Origin: JBBRBB01 sp038206235
GTDB lineage: Bacteria > Bacteroidota > Bacteroidia > Chitinophagales > Chitinophagaceae
Reading direction: 5' to 3'
DNA: 64,000 nt
NCBI GenBank assembly: GCA_038206235.1
Contig: JBBRBB010000002.1
Location: 186,001-250,000, forward strand
Shown here: positions 45,176 to 53,909 of the stretch, one piece after another
Position numbering within the stretch: the first letter of the stretch is position 1
How the letters are laid out: each line of letters begins with the position of its first letter
Notes under the pieces: generated by a model
Databases searched by the model: none
Told to the model about the DNA's origin: nothing
Seen by the model: only the letters and a program-made list of their open reading frames with translations
Translations under genes and position numbers: made by a program

Positions 45176-45224
45176 GTGTCAGCTATAAGCTATCAGGTGT
45201 CAGCTATTAGCTATGAGCCACCAC
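45176..45224. repeat. Short tandem repeat between folE and fabD
   Basis: Two copies of a GTGTCAGCTATnAGCTAT-like unit (45176-45192 and 45199-45215) occur in the 69-bp gap. Related reads of TCAGCTAT are common as intergenic tandem repeats in this group. In-frame ATG 45245 is used for fabD, which leaves this repeat non-coding. Confidence 0.5.
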
Positions 45225-45244
45225 AACTAATCAACCAATCAACT

Positions 45245-46138
45245 ATGAGCAAGCACGCTTACATATTTCCCGGTCAGGGTTCTCAATTCAAAGGAATGGG
45301 GAAAAATTTGTATGATTCAAATGCAACAGCAAAAAATCTTTTCGAACAAGCGAATGAAATACTCAGCTTCCGCATTAGTGATATTATGTTTTCTGGAACT
45401 GATGAAGATTTAAGACAAACTAACGTAACACAGCCCGCCGTTTTTCTGCATTCAGTAATTGCCTATAAAACATTGAACGATGCAAAACCTGATATGGTTG
45501 CAGGGCATTCACTCGGTGAATTTTCTGCCCTTGTTGCAAACCATGTTTTAAGCTTTGAAGATGCATTAAAACTTGTAAGCATTCGTGCAAAAGCAATGCA
45601 GGCTGCGTGTGAGTTAGTGCCTTCAGCAATGGCGGCGGTATTGGCTTTGGATGATGATAAGGCAGAGGAAATTTGTGCGGCTGTTCAAAATGAAACCGGT
45701 GAGGTAGTTGTTGCAGCAAATTATAATTGCCCGGGACAATTGGTAATCAGCGGACCTGTAAAAGCAATTCAGCTTGCCTGCGAAAGAATGAAAGCAGCAG
45801 GCGCAAAACGTGCTTTGGTGTTACCGGTTGGCGGTGCATTTCATTCCCCTTTAATGCAGCCTGCAAAACAAAAATTAGCAGCAGCTATCGAGAACACATC
45901 ATTCAATAATCCTTCATGCCCCATATATCAGAATGTAATTGCAAAAGCAGTAAAAGATGTATCACATATAAAACAAAATCTTATTGAGCAGTTGACAAAC
46001 CCTGTGCGCTGGACACAAACCATTCAGGCAATGATTGGAGATGGGGCCACACATTTTACTGAGGTTGGTCCCGGAAAAGTGTTGCAGGGATTAGTAAATA
46101 AAATAAATAAAGAAGTAGTTACAGATGGCGTAAGCTAA
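45245..46138 (+). CDS. fabD: Malonyl-CoA:ACP transacylase
   Basis: A 297-aa acyltransferase that loads malonate on ACP for fatty acid synthesis. HAYIFPGQGSQFKGMGKNLY (about 4-23) is the oxyanion-hole loop, DMVAGHSLGEFSALVANHVL (about 83-102) contains the catalytic Ser, RAKAMQAACELVPSAMAAVL (about 116-135) the Arg and LPVGGAFHSPLMQPAKQKLA (about 197-216) the catalytic His. A further upstream in-frame ATG at 45176 would place a repeat inside the protein and is rejected. A strong hairpin 90 bp after the stop probably ends the transcript. Confidence 0.95.
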   Translation: MSKHAYIFPGQGSQFKGMGKNLYDSNATAKNLFEQANEILSFRISDIMFSGTDEDLRQTNVTQPAVFLHSVIAYKTLNDAKPDMVAGHSLGEFSALVANHVLSFEDALKLVSIRAKAMQAACELVPSAMAAVLALDDDKAEEICAAVQNETGEVVVAANYNCPGQLVISGPVKAIQLACERMKAAGAKRALVLPVGGAFHSPLMQPAKQKLAAAIENTSFNNPSCPIYQNVIAKAVKDVSHIKQNLIEQLTNPVRWTQTIQAMIGDGATHFTEVGPGKVLQGLVNKINKEVVTDGVS

Positions 46139-46226
46139 GGGGTGCCTGAACACTCGCAGAGTGTCTGCACACCGAAAATCTTTTGAATGCCGTACTACAG
46201 CGTGAAATTATTCAGCAATACAACAT

Positions 46227-46255
46227 CGGTCTGACGGCTCAAAGCCGTCAGACCG
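46227..46255 (+). terminator. Strong hairpin behind fabD
   Basis: CGGTCTGACGGCT and AGCCGTCAGACCG form a perfect 13-bp stem with the three-base loop CAA. It lies 88 bp after the fabD stop. No T run follows directly, so it may be a palindromic repeat that also stops transcription. A weaker hairpin (ACACTC-GCA-GAGTGT) lies at 46150-46164. Confidence 0.6.
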
Positions 46256-46542
46256 TAAACCTTCATTTATATTACACTTTAAGATTGCTTGTTCCAATCT
46301 CTAAAATAACTTAAACAAGAACGGTTAAAATAAAGAGGAAATTCTCAAAGCTTCAGGAAATATTTTTACATCCAATCTCAAAGTAAAAGCCATTTTGCTA
46401 ACGTTTAAACTTCATTATTAATGTAGTAATGGAAAATATTTATTTTCTGCAGGTAACAATATGCAAAATACAAGGATTATTATATGAGCCTCCATACAAC
46501 CTTTGTTCATCGTAGTGTTTTATTATTTTTAAAAGTAGAGCC
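46256..46542. other. Non-coding region upstream of the LuxR-type gene
   Basis: AT-rich region with no open frame of note and no RNA gene seen. It must contain the promoter for the LuxR-type regulator, but no convincing -33/-7 pair was identified. Confidence 0.4.
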
Positions 46543-46839
46543 ATGAAAGCAAAACGGCAACTTCAACCCGGCAGTTTAAAAACCGAAAAGAAGACCAAAG
46601 ATTTACCAACTAATAATTTTAATCTCACCATTAAAGAAATTTCTGTTCTTACCTCCTTAGCACAAGGCAAAAGCTATAAAATGATTGCTGAAGATTGCGG
46701 CGTTACTATTAATACCGTGAGAGAGCACATAAGAAAAATTTACCGAAAGCTAAAAGTACATTCCATGACAGAAGCCATAATGATAGCGATGAAACATGAA
46801 CTGCTTAATTTTTTTATAATAGTTTGCGCCCTTTCATAG
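46543..46839 (+). CDS. Short LuxR-type HTH regulator
   Basis: A 98-aa protein consisting almost only of a LuxR/FixJ DNA-binding domain: FNLTIKEISVLTSLAQGKSY, KMIAEDCGVTINTVREHIRK and IYRKLKVHSMTEAIMIAMKH (about 27-86). There is no receiver domain or other sensor. The basic leader (MKAKRQLQPGSLKTEKKTKD) has no recognised domain. It could act as a stand-alone repressor or activator. The sigma factor gene follows 163 bp later, so it may control that module. Confidence 0.85.
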   Translation: MKAKRQLQPGSLKTEKKTKDLPTNNFNLTIKEISVLTSLAQGKSYKMIAEDCGVTINTVREHIRKIYRKLKVHSMTEAIMIAMKHELLNFFIIVCALS

Positions 46840-47002
46840 CAAGTTATAATCATTAACATTAATGGTGCACCGGTATGGGTTTTTTTATGCCCTTCTGGAT
46901 ATATGAAACGTAGATAATATTATTTCTCCATTTTTCTTCCGGAGATTAAGGTGATTACTCCACATCAAATTACTTTAAATTTGCAGTATAGAATTATCTC
47001 TT

Positions 47003-47581
47003 TTGATAGTACACCCCGACCAGAAGTATATTGATGGTTTGATAAGCAACGATTCAGCTTTACAGCAAGAAATTTATGAAAAATTTTCAGGAGACATAAA
47101 ATGGATGGTGCTGCGAAACAATGGCAGTGAGGCTGACGCCGGAGACCTCTTTCAGGAAGCATTAGTGTTTATTTACAAAAAGATAAAATCAAATAAGTTC
47201 ATACTAACCTGTCCCTTTGGCGCCTTTATGTACCTGGTTTGCAAGAATAAATGGCTAAACGAATTAACAAGAAGAAAACGGGCGGAGGTAACATTTAAAG
47301 AGATAAAGAAATATACCAATATAAGTGAAGACAGTTTTCACCTTGCAGATGAAATTTATCTGCAGCAGGCAAGGATAGATATGCTGATGGGAAAGCTGTC
47401 AGAAATGGATGAAGTATGTAAAAAAATTCTTTGCCTTAGCTGGAGCGGCAAAACAATGGTACAAGTGGCAGAGGCACTCAATTTATCTTATGGATATGTT
47501 CGTAAAAAAAAATGTAAATGCATGGCTGAATTAGCTATATCAATCAAAGAATCCGCTGAGTATGATTCATTAAAATGGTAG
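47003..47581 (+). CDS. RNA polymerase sigma factor, sigma-70 family (ECF-like)
   Basis: A 192-aa factor. Region 2 covers KFSGDIKWMVLRNNGSEADA, GDLFQEALVFIYKKIKSNKF and the LNELTRRKRAE end; region 4 is seen in MDEVCKKILCLSWSGKTMVQ, VAEALNLSYGYVRKKKCKCM. Start is TTG at 47003. The QEALV-IYK segment is typical of the Bacteroidota ECF group. Only 3 bp separate it from the membrane protein gene next, so both are cotranscribed and the latter may bind it. Confidence 0.88.
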   Translation: MIVHPDQKYIDGLISNDSALQQEIYEKFSGDIKWMVLRNNGSEADAGDLFQEALVFIYKKIKSNKFILTCPFGAFMYLVCKNKWLNELTRRKRAEVTFKEIKKYTNISEDSFHLADEIYLQQARIDMLMGKLSEMDEVCKKILCLSWSGKTMVQVAEALNLSYGYVRKKKCKCMAELAISIKESAEYDSLKW

Positions 47582-47584
47582 TGT

Positions 47585-48607
47585 ATGGATAAAGCTATAT
47601 TCGAAAAAATTGACGAATATCTTAATGGAGAAATGAGTCATGAAGAGCAGTTGGCCTTTGAAGCGAAAGTAACTGCAAATAAAGAATTGGCTGCTTATTT
47701 GAATATATATCGCTCAATTGAAAAAGAAATGCATGATTATGCGAATATTGATGAAGATGAAGCTTTGTTCAGAAATTCATTAGAAAAGCTCACACCCCAA
47801 TATTTTAATATACCTGAAGACCATGCTGTTACTCAAACAAAAAATTTTTTTTCTCAATATCCAATCTCCCCAACAAGCAGAGGAAAAAATGCCGGCGCAT
47901 CAAAAAAAATAAAGTTATGGAAAACACTGGCAGCTGCCGCAGCAATAATTGGAATAATTATTTTAAGTGTTTTTTTTCTTTTAAAAAATACAAACAAGAA
48001 TGCTGTTGCAGTCAACAACAAAAAAGCAGATACCGCAAAAAGCATTGTTAAGCAAGACACTGCTCCTTTGCAGCAAAATATTCCGCGAGGGAATAGAGTT
48101 GAAAAAGATACAGCGAAAACAAAAGAAATTGAAAACCAAAATAAGCTGCCATTAAACGGTACAAACCCGAATGCCTTATACGCAACTAATTTTAAACCCG
48201 ATGCATTACCTGATGAAATACCCGCAGCCTTAGAAAAGCCTTTGGCTTATTACGAAACAGGTGATTATACTAATGCAATTAAAGCTTTCAAAAATGCTTC
48301 CCCTGAACTTGCTATCAGGGGTGAAGAAGCAGACAGAAAGATTAATAAGTTTTACATATCCTATTATACTTCTTTAAGCTATATGGCAAATGGCAGCGCT
48401 TCAAAAGCAATCCCTGAACTAAAAAATGCAATTGCCGGCAGCCCTGATTCCTCTTATTATATAAAAGCGCTGTGGTATTTATCACTGGCTTATTTAAAAA
48501 CGGACAACACAACAAAAGCAAAAGAATTGCTGCAACAAATTGCTATTAATAAAACGGAATCAAAGTTCAACCAAATGTCGCTTCACTTATTAAAAGAGCT
48601 GAAATAA
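47585..48607 (+). CDS. Anti-sigma-like membrane protein with periplasmic TPR domain
   Basis: A 340-aa protein. The cytoplasmic N-terminus (IDEYLNGEMSHEEQLAFEAK) resembles the sigma-binding part of Bacteroidota anti-sigma factors. One transmembrane segment lies at about 118-137 (LWKTLAAAAAIIGIIILSVF). The periplasmic part has a linker (about 140-200) and TPR-like helices (LAYYETGDYTNAIKAFKNAS and ALWYLSLAYLKTDNTTKAKE). It sits 3 bp after the sigma gene. A role in passing an envelope signal to the sigma factor is inferred. Confidence 0.7.
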   Translation: MDKAIFEKIDEYLNGEMSHEEQLAFEAKVTANKELAAYLNIYRSIEKEMHDYANIDEDEALFRNSLEKLTPQYFNIPEDHAVTQTKNFFSQYPISPTSRGKNAGASKKIKLWKTLAAAAAIIGIIILSVFFLLKNTNKNAVAVNNKKADTAKSIVKQDTAPLQQNIPRGNRVEKDTAKTKEIENQNKLPLNGTNPNALYATNFKPDALPDEIPAALEKPLAYYETGDYTNAIKAFKNASPELAIRGEEADRKINKFYISYYTSLSYMANGSASKAIPELKNAIAGSPDSSYYIKALWYLSLAYLKTDNTTKAKELLQQIAINKTESKFNQMSLHLLKELK

Positions 48608-48867
48608 AAAGTAATAAAACGTTTACTGCACAGCATCATCTTCCAATTTTGTATGCATCATTTCTCAACCATTTATTCCAATTAAATAAAACAGGATGTT
48701 ATAAAAATCATTATTTTTAAGGGGCGTTACAACCTGTTAGTACATTCATAAGCAAAGCAATTTATAATTCATTTCCTTTGATATACCGCTTGTTTGTGTT
48801 CATACTTGCTACCTTCTGATACAATTGTTTACTGGTATTATTTGTACAAACCTTATAAACATGTTTT

Positions 48868-51800
48868 ATGAAAAAGCTCTTCAAGAACCTGATTGTGCCT
48901 GCTTTTATCAGTGTACAAATTTTATTTGGAAACCCTCAAAATGCAAGTGCGCAATCTTCTGTGCAGGATAGCCTGCAATATCTTTTAAGTTATTTTCACG
49001 ATAGTGCGGCAAATGAAAATATAAGGCAGGCGATAGCAGAAACGCAGGTATTATATCAGGCGGATAAAATAAACGATTCGCTGGCAAAAAAGCTCTTGCT
49101 TGTTGAAGATCTGTTATTAAAAAATCCCCAGCTAAAAAAGCAAATGGTTATTAAATATGCAGAAAACCTGGTTTATATATTAGAAAATTTAGAACCTAAA
49201 AAAGAGAACCTTTATTATGCTGCAGGGTGCAATAGCCTTGGACGGTTATACGCACAAAATAGTGAATACAAAAAGGCAGAGCTGCTTTTATTAGAAGCAA
49301 AACAAATAAGAGAGAAGCTTCTTGGCAAAGCGAATGTTGAGTATGCTGCCACTTGCAGCAACCTGGGTTATTTATACCGCCTTACAGCTCAATATAAAGA
49401 AGCAGAAAAATTTTATTTAGAAGCAAAAGACGTTAGAGAAAAAGTGCTTACTAAGAACCATCCCGACTATGCACAAAGCTGTAACAGCCTTGGTAATTTA
49501 TACAACGATATGAGCCAATACAATAAAGCGGAATTTTATTACACGGAAGCAAAACAAATAAGAGAAAAAGTGCTGGGTAAATCACATCCTGATTATGCTG
49601 CAAGTTGTACCAATCTGGGTATATTGTATATGAACACAGGGCAATATACAAAGGCAGAGAAAATTTACCTGGAAGCAAAACAATTACTGGAAAATACAAG
49701 CGGCAAGGAGCATCCCAATTATGCAGCAACCTGTCTCAATCTCGCCAATTTATATAACAAAACAGGGCAATATCAAAAAGCTGAGCCGCTTTATTTTGAG
49801 GTTAAAGATATAAGAGAAAAAGCAGCCGGTAACGAACATCCTGATTATGCTATGGTTTGTCATAATCTCGGTATTTTATACTGGAACATGGGCCAATATG
49901 AAAAAGCAGAAGCTCTTTATTTAGAAGCAAAAGAAATATATAAAAAAATACCTGTTAAAGGAAAAGCCAATTATGCTCAAACTTGCAATAATCTTGCTTC
50001 TTTATATGAAGATATGCGTAAATACGAAATGGCTGAATCACTATACCTGGAATCCCGGCAAATACTCGAAGGTGTGTGGGGAAAAGAACATGCTGAATAT
50101 GGCGCAAGCTGTAATAACCTTGCCAATTTGTATGTAAAAATGAAGCTGTATGAAAAGGCGAAGCCGCTTTATTTAGAAGCTTTACAAATAAGGGAAAAAG
50201 TGTTGGGAAAACAAAATTCTGATTTTGCACAAAGCTGTAATGGTTTGGGTAGTTTATATGCTTATACGGGTGAATATGAAAAAGCTATTTCCTTACTTCT
50301 TGAAGCAAAAGAAATACGGGAAAAGACGCTTGGCAAAGCACACCCGGATTATATTGAAACCTGCATCAATCTTGCGAATTTATATTTCAAATTGAAGGAG
50401 GCTGAAAAAGCTAACGAGCTATATTCAGAGGCATATCAATCTCAAAGCATCGCTTTAAAAAAAATATTTCAGTTTACCAGCGAAGCAGAACAGCAATCCT
50501 ATCTTAAAAAAATTGCCAACTTCCAAAATTATTTCCTCTCCTTTACATCAGTCTATCCAAACTCTGATGCAAATTTTATGTATGATGTTTCTCTCTCGAA
50601 CCGCAATACAATTTTATCTTCTTCAAAGCAACTTCGAAAAGTAGTTTATAACTTGAGCGATACAATTAGCAAAAACAAGTACAACAACTGGATTAATTTG
50701 CGTGAGCAACTTGCTTTCTGGTATTCAAAGCCTGTTGCCGAACAACCGGATTATATTAAAGATTTGGAAGAACAGTCTAATACGCTGGAGAAAGAGCTTA
50801 CCCGTATCTCATCGGCGTTTCAGCAAGAACAACAGCAGGGTGATGTTACCTGGAAAACCATTCAGCAAAATCTGAAGCTTGATGAAGCCGCTATCGAATT
50901 TGCAAAATTTCATTTTTATAATGGCAGCCGATGGACAGACAGCACCTATTATATTGCCCTGTTGTTAACAAAGCAGGCAGAGCCAAAACTTATTCCGTTG
51001 TTTGAAAATAATCAATTCACCAATTATAAAACAGTTACTGCATTTTACACCCGAACAAAAGGAATAAATATTGCCTATAATTTAATTTGGAAGCCCATTG
51101 AAAAACATTTAAGCGGCATTACAAAGATCTACTTTGCCCCTGCCGGTCTTCTTTACCATATTTCGTTACAGGCCCTGCCTGTGAATAATACTGAGACTTT
51201 GAGCGATAAATATCAATTGATACAATTAAATACCACCGCGTCCATAGCAAATCAATCTGAAAATTTCATTAATGCCTCTGATAAAATTTATTTGTATGGA
51301 GGCATACAATATGATGTAGATTCAGTAACCTTAAAGAAAGAGGCAGTAGCATATAGTCGCAATGATGAAAATAAAAGTTTTTTCCCAAATGATTTAACAA
51401 GAGGTGGCGGCAGCAGTGAATGGCAATATCTTCCCAATACTGAAAAAGAAATAAATGAAATAAAAAATCTTGGCAGGCAAAAAAATTATTCTGTTACTGT
51501 CTCAAGCGGCACTGCGGTTACAGAGGAGAGTATTAAAACACTGAACGGAAATGTTTCACCCGCTGTGCTGCATATTGCTACGCATGGTTTCTTTTTCCCT
51601 AACCCGAAAGAGGAAAAAAAAGAGAGCAATTTTGGTACTGTATTCAGGCAATCAGATAACCCATTGTTCCGTTCTGGTCTTCTCTTTGCCGGCGCAAATT
51701 ATGCATGGAAGGGGCAGCCAATTAAAGGTGTGGAAGATGGCATATTAACCGCTTATGAAATTTCTAATTTATATCTGCCAAATACAAAGCTGGTTGTATT

Positions 51801-52071
51801 ATCTGCCTGTGAAACCGGTCTTGGGGAGATAGAGGGAAATGAAGGAGTATATGGCTTGCAACGTGCATTTAAAATTGCCGGTGTAGAAAATTTAATTATG
51901 AGCCTTTGGAAGGTGCCCGACAAAGAAACTTCAGAATTTATGCAGGCATTTTATAAAAATATTTTTGACCGGCAATCTATTGATGATGCGTTTTATAAAG
52001 CCCAAACCACTATGAAGAATAAATACCACAATGAGCCTTTCAAATGGGCAGCGTGGATATTAGTGAAATGA
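48868..52071 (+). CDS. Exported TPR-CHAT protein (caspase-like protease domain)
   Basis: A 1067-aa protein with a signal peptide (KNLIVPAFISVQILFGNPQN followed by ASAQ). Residues of about 110-525 hold around ten 42-residue kinesin-light-chain-type TPRs (pattern CNNLA.LY....KYE.AE.LYLEA). A helical linker follows (about 530-690) and the CHAT domain fills about 740-1067. The caspase-like pair is present: VLHIATHGFFF with His906 and VVLSACETGLGE with Cys981. The substrate is unknown. It lies 260 bp behind the anti-sigma-like gene, which also has TPRs, and may be regulated by this sigma factor. Confidence 0.9.
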   Translation: MKKLFKNLIVPAFISVQILFGNPQNASAQSSVQDSLQYLLSYFHDSAANENIRQAIAETQVLYQADKINDSLAKKLLLVEDLLLKNPQLKKQMVIKYAENLVYILENLEPKKENLYYAAGCNSLGRLYAQNSEYKKAELLLLEAKQIREKLLGKANVEYAATCSNLGYLYRLTAQYKEAEKFYLEAKDVREKVLTKNHPDYAQSCNSLGNLYNDMSQYNKAEFYYTEAKQIREKVLGKSHPDYAASCTNLGILYMNTGQYTKAEKIYLEAKQLLENTSGKEHPNYAATCLNLANLYNKTGQYQKAEPLYFEVKDIREKAAGNEHPDYAMVCHNLGILYWNMGQYEKAEALYLEAKEIYKKIPVKGKANYAQTCNNLASLYEDMRKYEMAESLYLESRQILEGVWGKEHAEYGASCNNLANLYVKMKLYEKAKPLYLEALQIREKVLGKQNSDFAQSCNGLGSLYAYTGEYEKAISLLLEAKEIREKTLGKAHPDYIETCINLANLYFKLKEAEKANELYSEAYQSQSIALKKIFQFTSEAEQQSYLKKIANFQNYFLSFTSVYPNSDANFMYDVSLSNRNTILSSSKQLRKVVYNLSDTISKNKYNNWINLREQLAFWYSKPVAEQPDYIKDLEEQSNTLEKELTRISSAFQQEQQQGDVTWKTIQQNLKLDEAAIEFAKFHFYNGSRWTDSTYYIALLLTKQAEPKLIPLFENNQFTNYKTVTAFYTRTKGINIAYNLIWKPIEKHLSGITKIYFAPAGLLYHISLQALPVNNTETLSDKYQLIQLNTTASIANQSENFINASDKIYLYGGIQYDVDSVTLKKEAVAYSRNDENKSFFPNDLTRGGGSSEWQYLPNTEKEINEIKNLGRQKNYSVTVSSGTAVTEESIKTLNGNVSPAVLHIATHGFFFPNPKEEKKESNFGTVFRQSDNPLFRSGLLFAGANYAWKGQPIKGVEDGILTAYEISNLYLPNTKLVVLSACETGLGEIEGNEGVYGLQRAFKIAGVENLIMSLWKVPDKETSEFMQAFYKNIFDRQSIDDAFYKAQTTMKNKYHNEPFKWAAWILVK

Positions 52072-52122
52072 GGGTACTTGATGCCCCATGTGATTGTTGA
52101 CCTTCTACTAACAATCTATGCG

Positions 52123-52147
52123 GTTGTTGGCGTCCCTCGCCAACAAC
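52123..52147. repeat. Palindromic repeat element (copy 1)
   Basis: GTTGTTGGCG and CGCCAACAAC make a perfect 10-bp stem with a 5-base loop. It is followed by TTACCATTCATGTGCCTCAT. Similar copies with similar flanks are found at 53536-53560 and 53574-53600. A REP-like dispersed element is likely. Between 52072 and 52358 no convincing gene was found. Confidence 0.7.
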
Positions 52148-52358
52148 TTACCATTCATGTGCCTCATTAAAATCCTGCTTTGTAAGCGATACAGCCGCAA
52201 GTATAACGTTCGGGTATTGCTGCAGGTGGGATATTTTATAACGTCCCCGCCTGGAACTGAAGCTTGGTTTTTTTAAAAGTTGAAGATAAGATTTTCTGCC
52301 TGGCTTTATTTGTCTCGCTGGAACTATTGCTGACAGCAGCACATAGCTGATGTTTTAA

Positions 52359-52544
52359 TCAAGCCCCACTTGCAGTCCCGCTTTTAGCGGGATTGGCGGT
52401 TCGTGCTTTTTGTCGGGCTTTTTGTTTTTGCCTGTGTTCTTTTGATGCTTTTATAAATTCACTGATGGCTTTTTCCTCTTCTTTTGTTAGTGGTTCCATA
52501 CCGCCAATGAAATCAACGTTGAGTTCATTTTTATTATGTTTCAT
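52359..52544 (-). CDS. Small acidic/basic protein coupled to the upstream GNAT-like gene
   Basis: A 61-aa protein: NVDFIGGMEPLTKEEEKAIS, then EFIKASKEHRQKQKARQKAR. The first half has a conserved-looking IGG-x-x-x-LTKEEEKAISEF motif that I have seen in small Bacteroidota proteins of unknown function; the tail is a basic helix. Its ATG overlaps the stop of the 177-aa gene by one base, so the two are translationally coupled. Size and location suit an antitoxin or partner protein, without proof. Confidence 0.62.
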   Translation of the reverse strand: MKHNKNELNVDFIGGMEPLTKEEEKAISEFIKASKEHRQKQKARQKARTANPAKSGTASGA

Positions 52545-53077
52545 TATTCTTGATTTTTAAAATATTTGTCAATTAGTTTTAATGCTGCTTGTGTTTCTAT
52601 AATCATAAGGCGTCCGCCAAAATGGAATGCGCCTAACGTTTTAATGTAATGGTCAATTAATTGTGTTTTGGAAATGAAAGACACGTTTCCTTCAAAGCCT
52701 CTTTGAAATGAAAGTCTGCATGCAAAGGCAACTAAATTTCCCGGAACACCAGAGTAAACTTTTGATTTGCCTTTATTGAAAGGTGCACTTTCTACTAAGT
52801 GCATGTAGATGTGGTCGCTTTTTATTTCGAGGCTGATAAGACCTTGAATTACTGAAATGTTATTGGGAATTGTCAGCTTATAAACTTCTCTCTCTGGTTG
52901 TTTTAATTCATATTTCCAATCGAACTGCCAACCATTTTTCTTAGTCACTGATTTAAGGTCACTTGCAGAAAGCAAAGTAATATTAGTAGGAAAAGTATCA
53001 CCTGTTTGAACATTTTCAATTGAATTAGTCAGCTTGTCAATAAGAAAATCCAGAGCTATTTGTTTGCGTTTTTTCAC
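52544..53077 (-). CDS. GNAT-fold-like protein of unknown function
   Basis: A 177-aa protein. The middle and C-terminal parts show a GNAT-like pattern: VIQGLISLEIKSDHIYMHLV (about 89-108, central strands), NKGKSKVYSGVPGNLVAFAC (about 113-132), which takes the place of the acetyl-CoA loop (G-V-P-G-N), RGFEGNVSFISKTQLIDHYI (about 137-156) and GGRLMIIETQAALKLIDKYF at the end. The last helix-strand part resembles the typical Y-x-x-x-G-F region of acetyltransferases. It heads a two-gene operon with the 61-aa gene. Function unrecognised; toxin, modifier or housekeeping enzyme are all possible. Confidence 0.65.
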   Translation of the reverse strand: MKKRKQIALDFLIDKLTNSIENVQTGDTFPTNITLLSASDLKSVTKKNGWQFDWKYELKQPEREVYKLTIPNNISVIQGLISLEIKSDHIYMHLVESAPFNKGKSKVYSGVPGNLVAFACRLSFQRGFEGNVSFISKTQLIDHYIKTLGAFHFGGRLMIIETQAALKLIDKYFKNQE

Positions 53078-53158
53078 TTCGCTAATTTACGAAATGTCGC
53101 TTGGTTTGAGTTGAAAGTTTTAAGTAAACGCTGTCGTTGTAGCATGACCGCCAACTCA

Positions 53159-53412
53159 TTACTTTTTAGGGTTTCTTTTTTTGTATGCTTCTCTTGCTCC
53201 GGCCTCCATTTCCTCAAGTGTATAGCCTTTTACCTTACCGCTTTCCATCTCTGCAAAACGCCTGTCCATTTCAGCAATATACGCTTTGTCATCCCACCAT
53301 GCTTCTTCACGGGCAAAGTCTTCACCACACTTAGCACAACTTCCTTCTGGTGCACACTCAACTGACCTAAATATTGAGTAATCTCTTTATCTAATGGTTT
53401 TGCTGCTCCCAT
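53159..53412 (-). pseudogene. Frameshifted addiction-module antitoxin-like gene
   Basis: From ATG 53412 the frame reads MGAAKPLDKEITQYLGQLSV, HQKEVVLSVVKT and then goes off frame near 53315. One extra base there (in the AAA at 53315-53317) restores AREEAWWDDKAYIAEMDRRF, AEMESGKVKGYTLEEMEAGA and AREAYKKRNPKK to TAA at 53161-53159. This reads as an antitoxin of an addiction module (83-84 aa). No partner toxin gene is next to it. Confidence 0.72.
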
Positions 53413-53573
53413 AATTTATATTTACTTCATTTGCACAAATTTACTTTTTAAAAGCTCACCGCCCAAACCGATGATGTCTATTTACGTAGTGGTCTAACTT
53501 CTATTCCTGCACTTAATCTCTTTCTGATTCCATGCGTTGGTGTGGCGTCTCGCCAACAACTTACCATTATGCC

Positions 53574-53600
53574 GTTGTTGGCGGCGTCCTCGCCAACAAC
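53574..53600. repeat. Palindromic repeat element (copy 3)
   Basis: GTTGTTGGCG and CGCCAACAAC around a 7-base loop, the same stem as at 52123-52147. A third, imperfect copy (GTTGGTGTGGCG...CGCCAACAAC) lies at 53536-53560 and shares the TTACCATT flank with copy 1. Confidence 0.7.
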
Positions 53601-53881
53601 TCTTATCGTTCATATGCCTCATAATCCCGCCTTATGCGCTGCCTTTAATCTATGTGCCTCTTGTGCGTTATGTGGTTATTTTTATAAAAACAGGTAACAA
53701 AAACTCGCCCCGCAAAATAATTATATATCACAAACAGTGAAATTGAGTAATACAATTCCGAAAAAATGAACGGACTCAGTTTAGAGGCATTTTCGAAAAA
53801 ATTTATTGCAAACCCACGTATGTATTATGACAGAGTGGTTAATAATGCAAAAGGCAGGATTTGCTTATCTTCTTTTTTTAA

Positions 53882-53909
53882 ATGCCATCGCATGATCATG
53901 CGATGGCAT
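53882..53909. repeat. Perfect 28-bp palindrome
   Basis: ATGCCATCGCATGA followed directly by its reverse complement TCATGCGATGGCAT, with no loop, then a TATCATTTTT tail. It could be a terminator, a protein-binding site or a repeat-element end. Confidence 0.65.

Noticed and set aside
45176..45244. N-terminal extension of fabD by 23 codons
   Set aside because: It encodes a tandem repeat (SAISYQVSAISYE) and FabD proteins begin at the methionine before the HAYIFPGQGSQ block.
46141..47002. Possible tRNA or small RNA genes around the LuxR-type gene
   Set aside because: No cloverleaf, CCA end or conserved tRNA loops were seen in the gaps; only hairpins were found.
52148..52342. 64-codon minus-strand open frame ending NEAHEW
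   Set aside because: No recognised motif; it lies directly behind a palindromic repeat and its end reads through the repeat flank.
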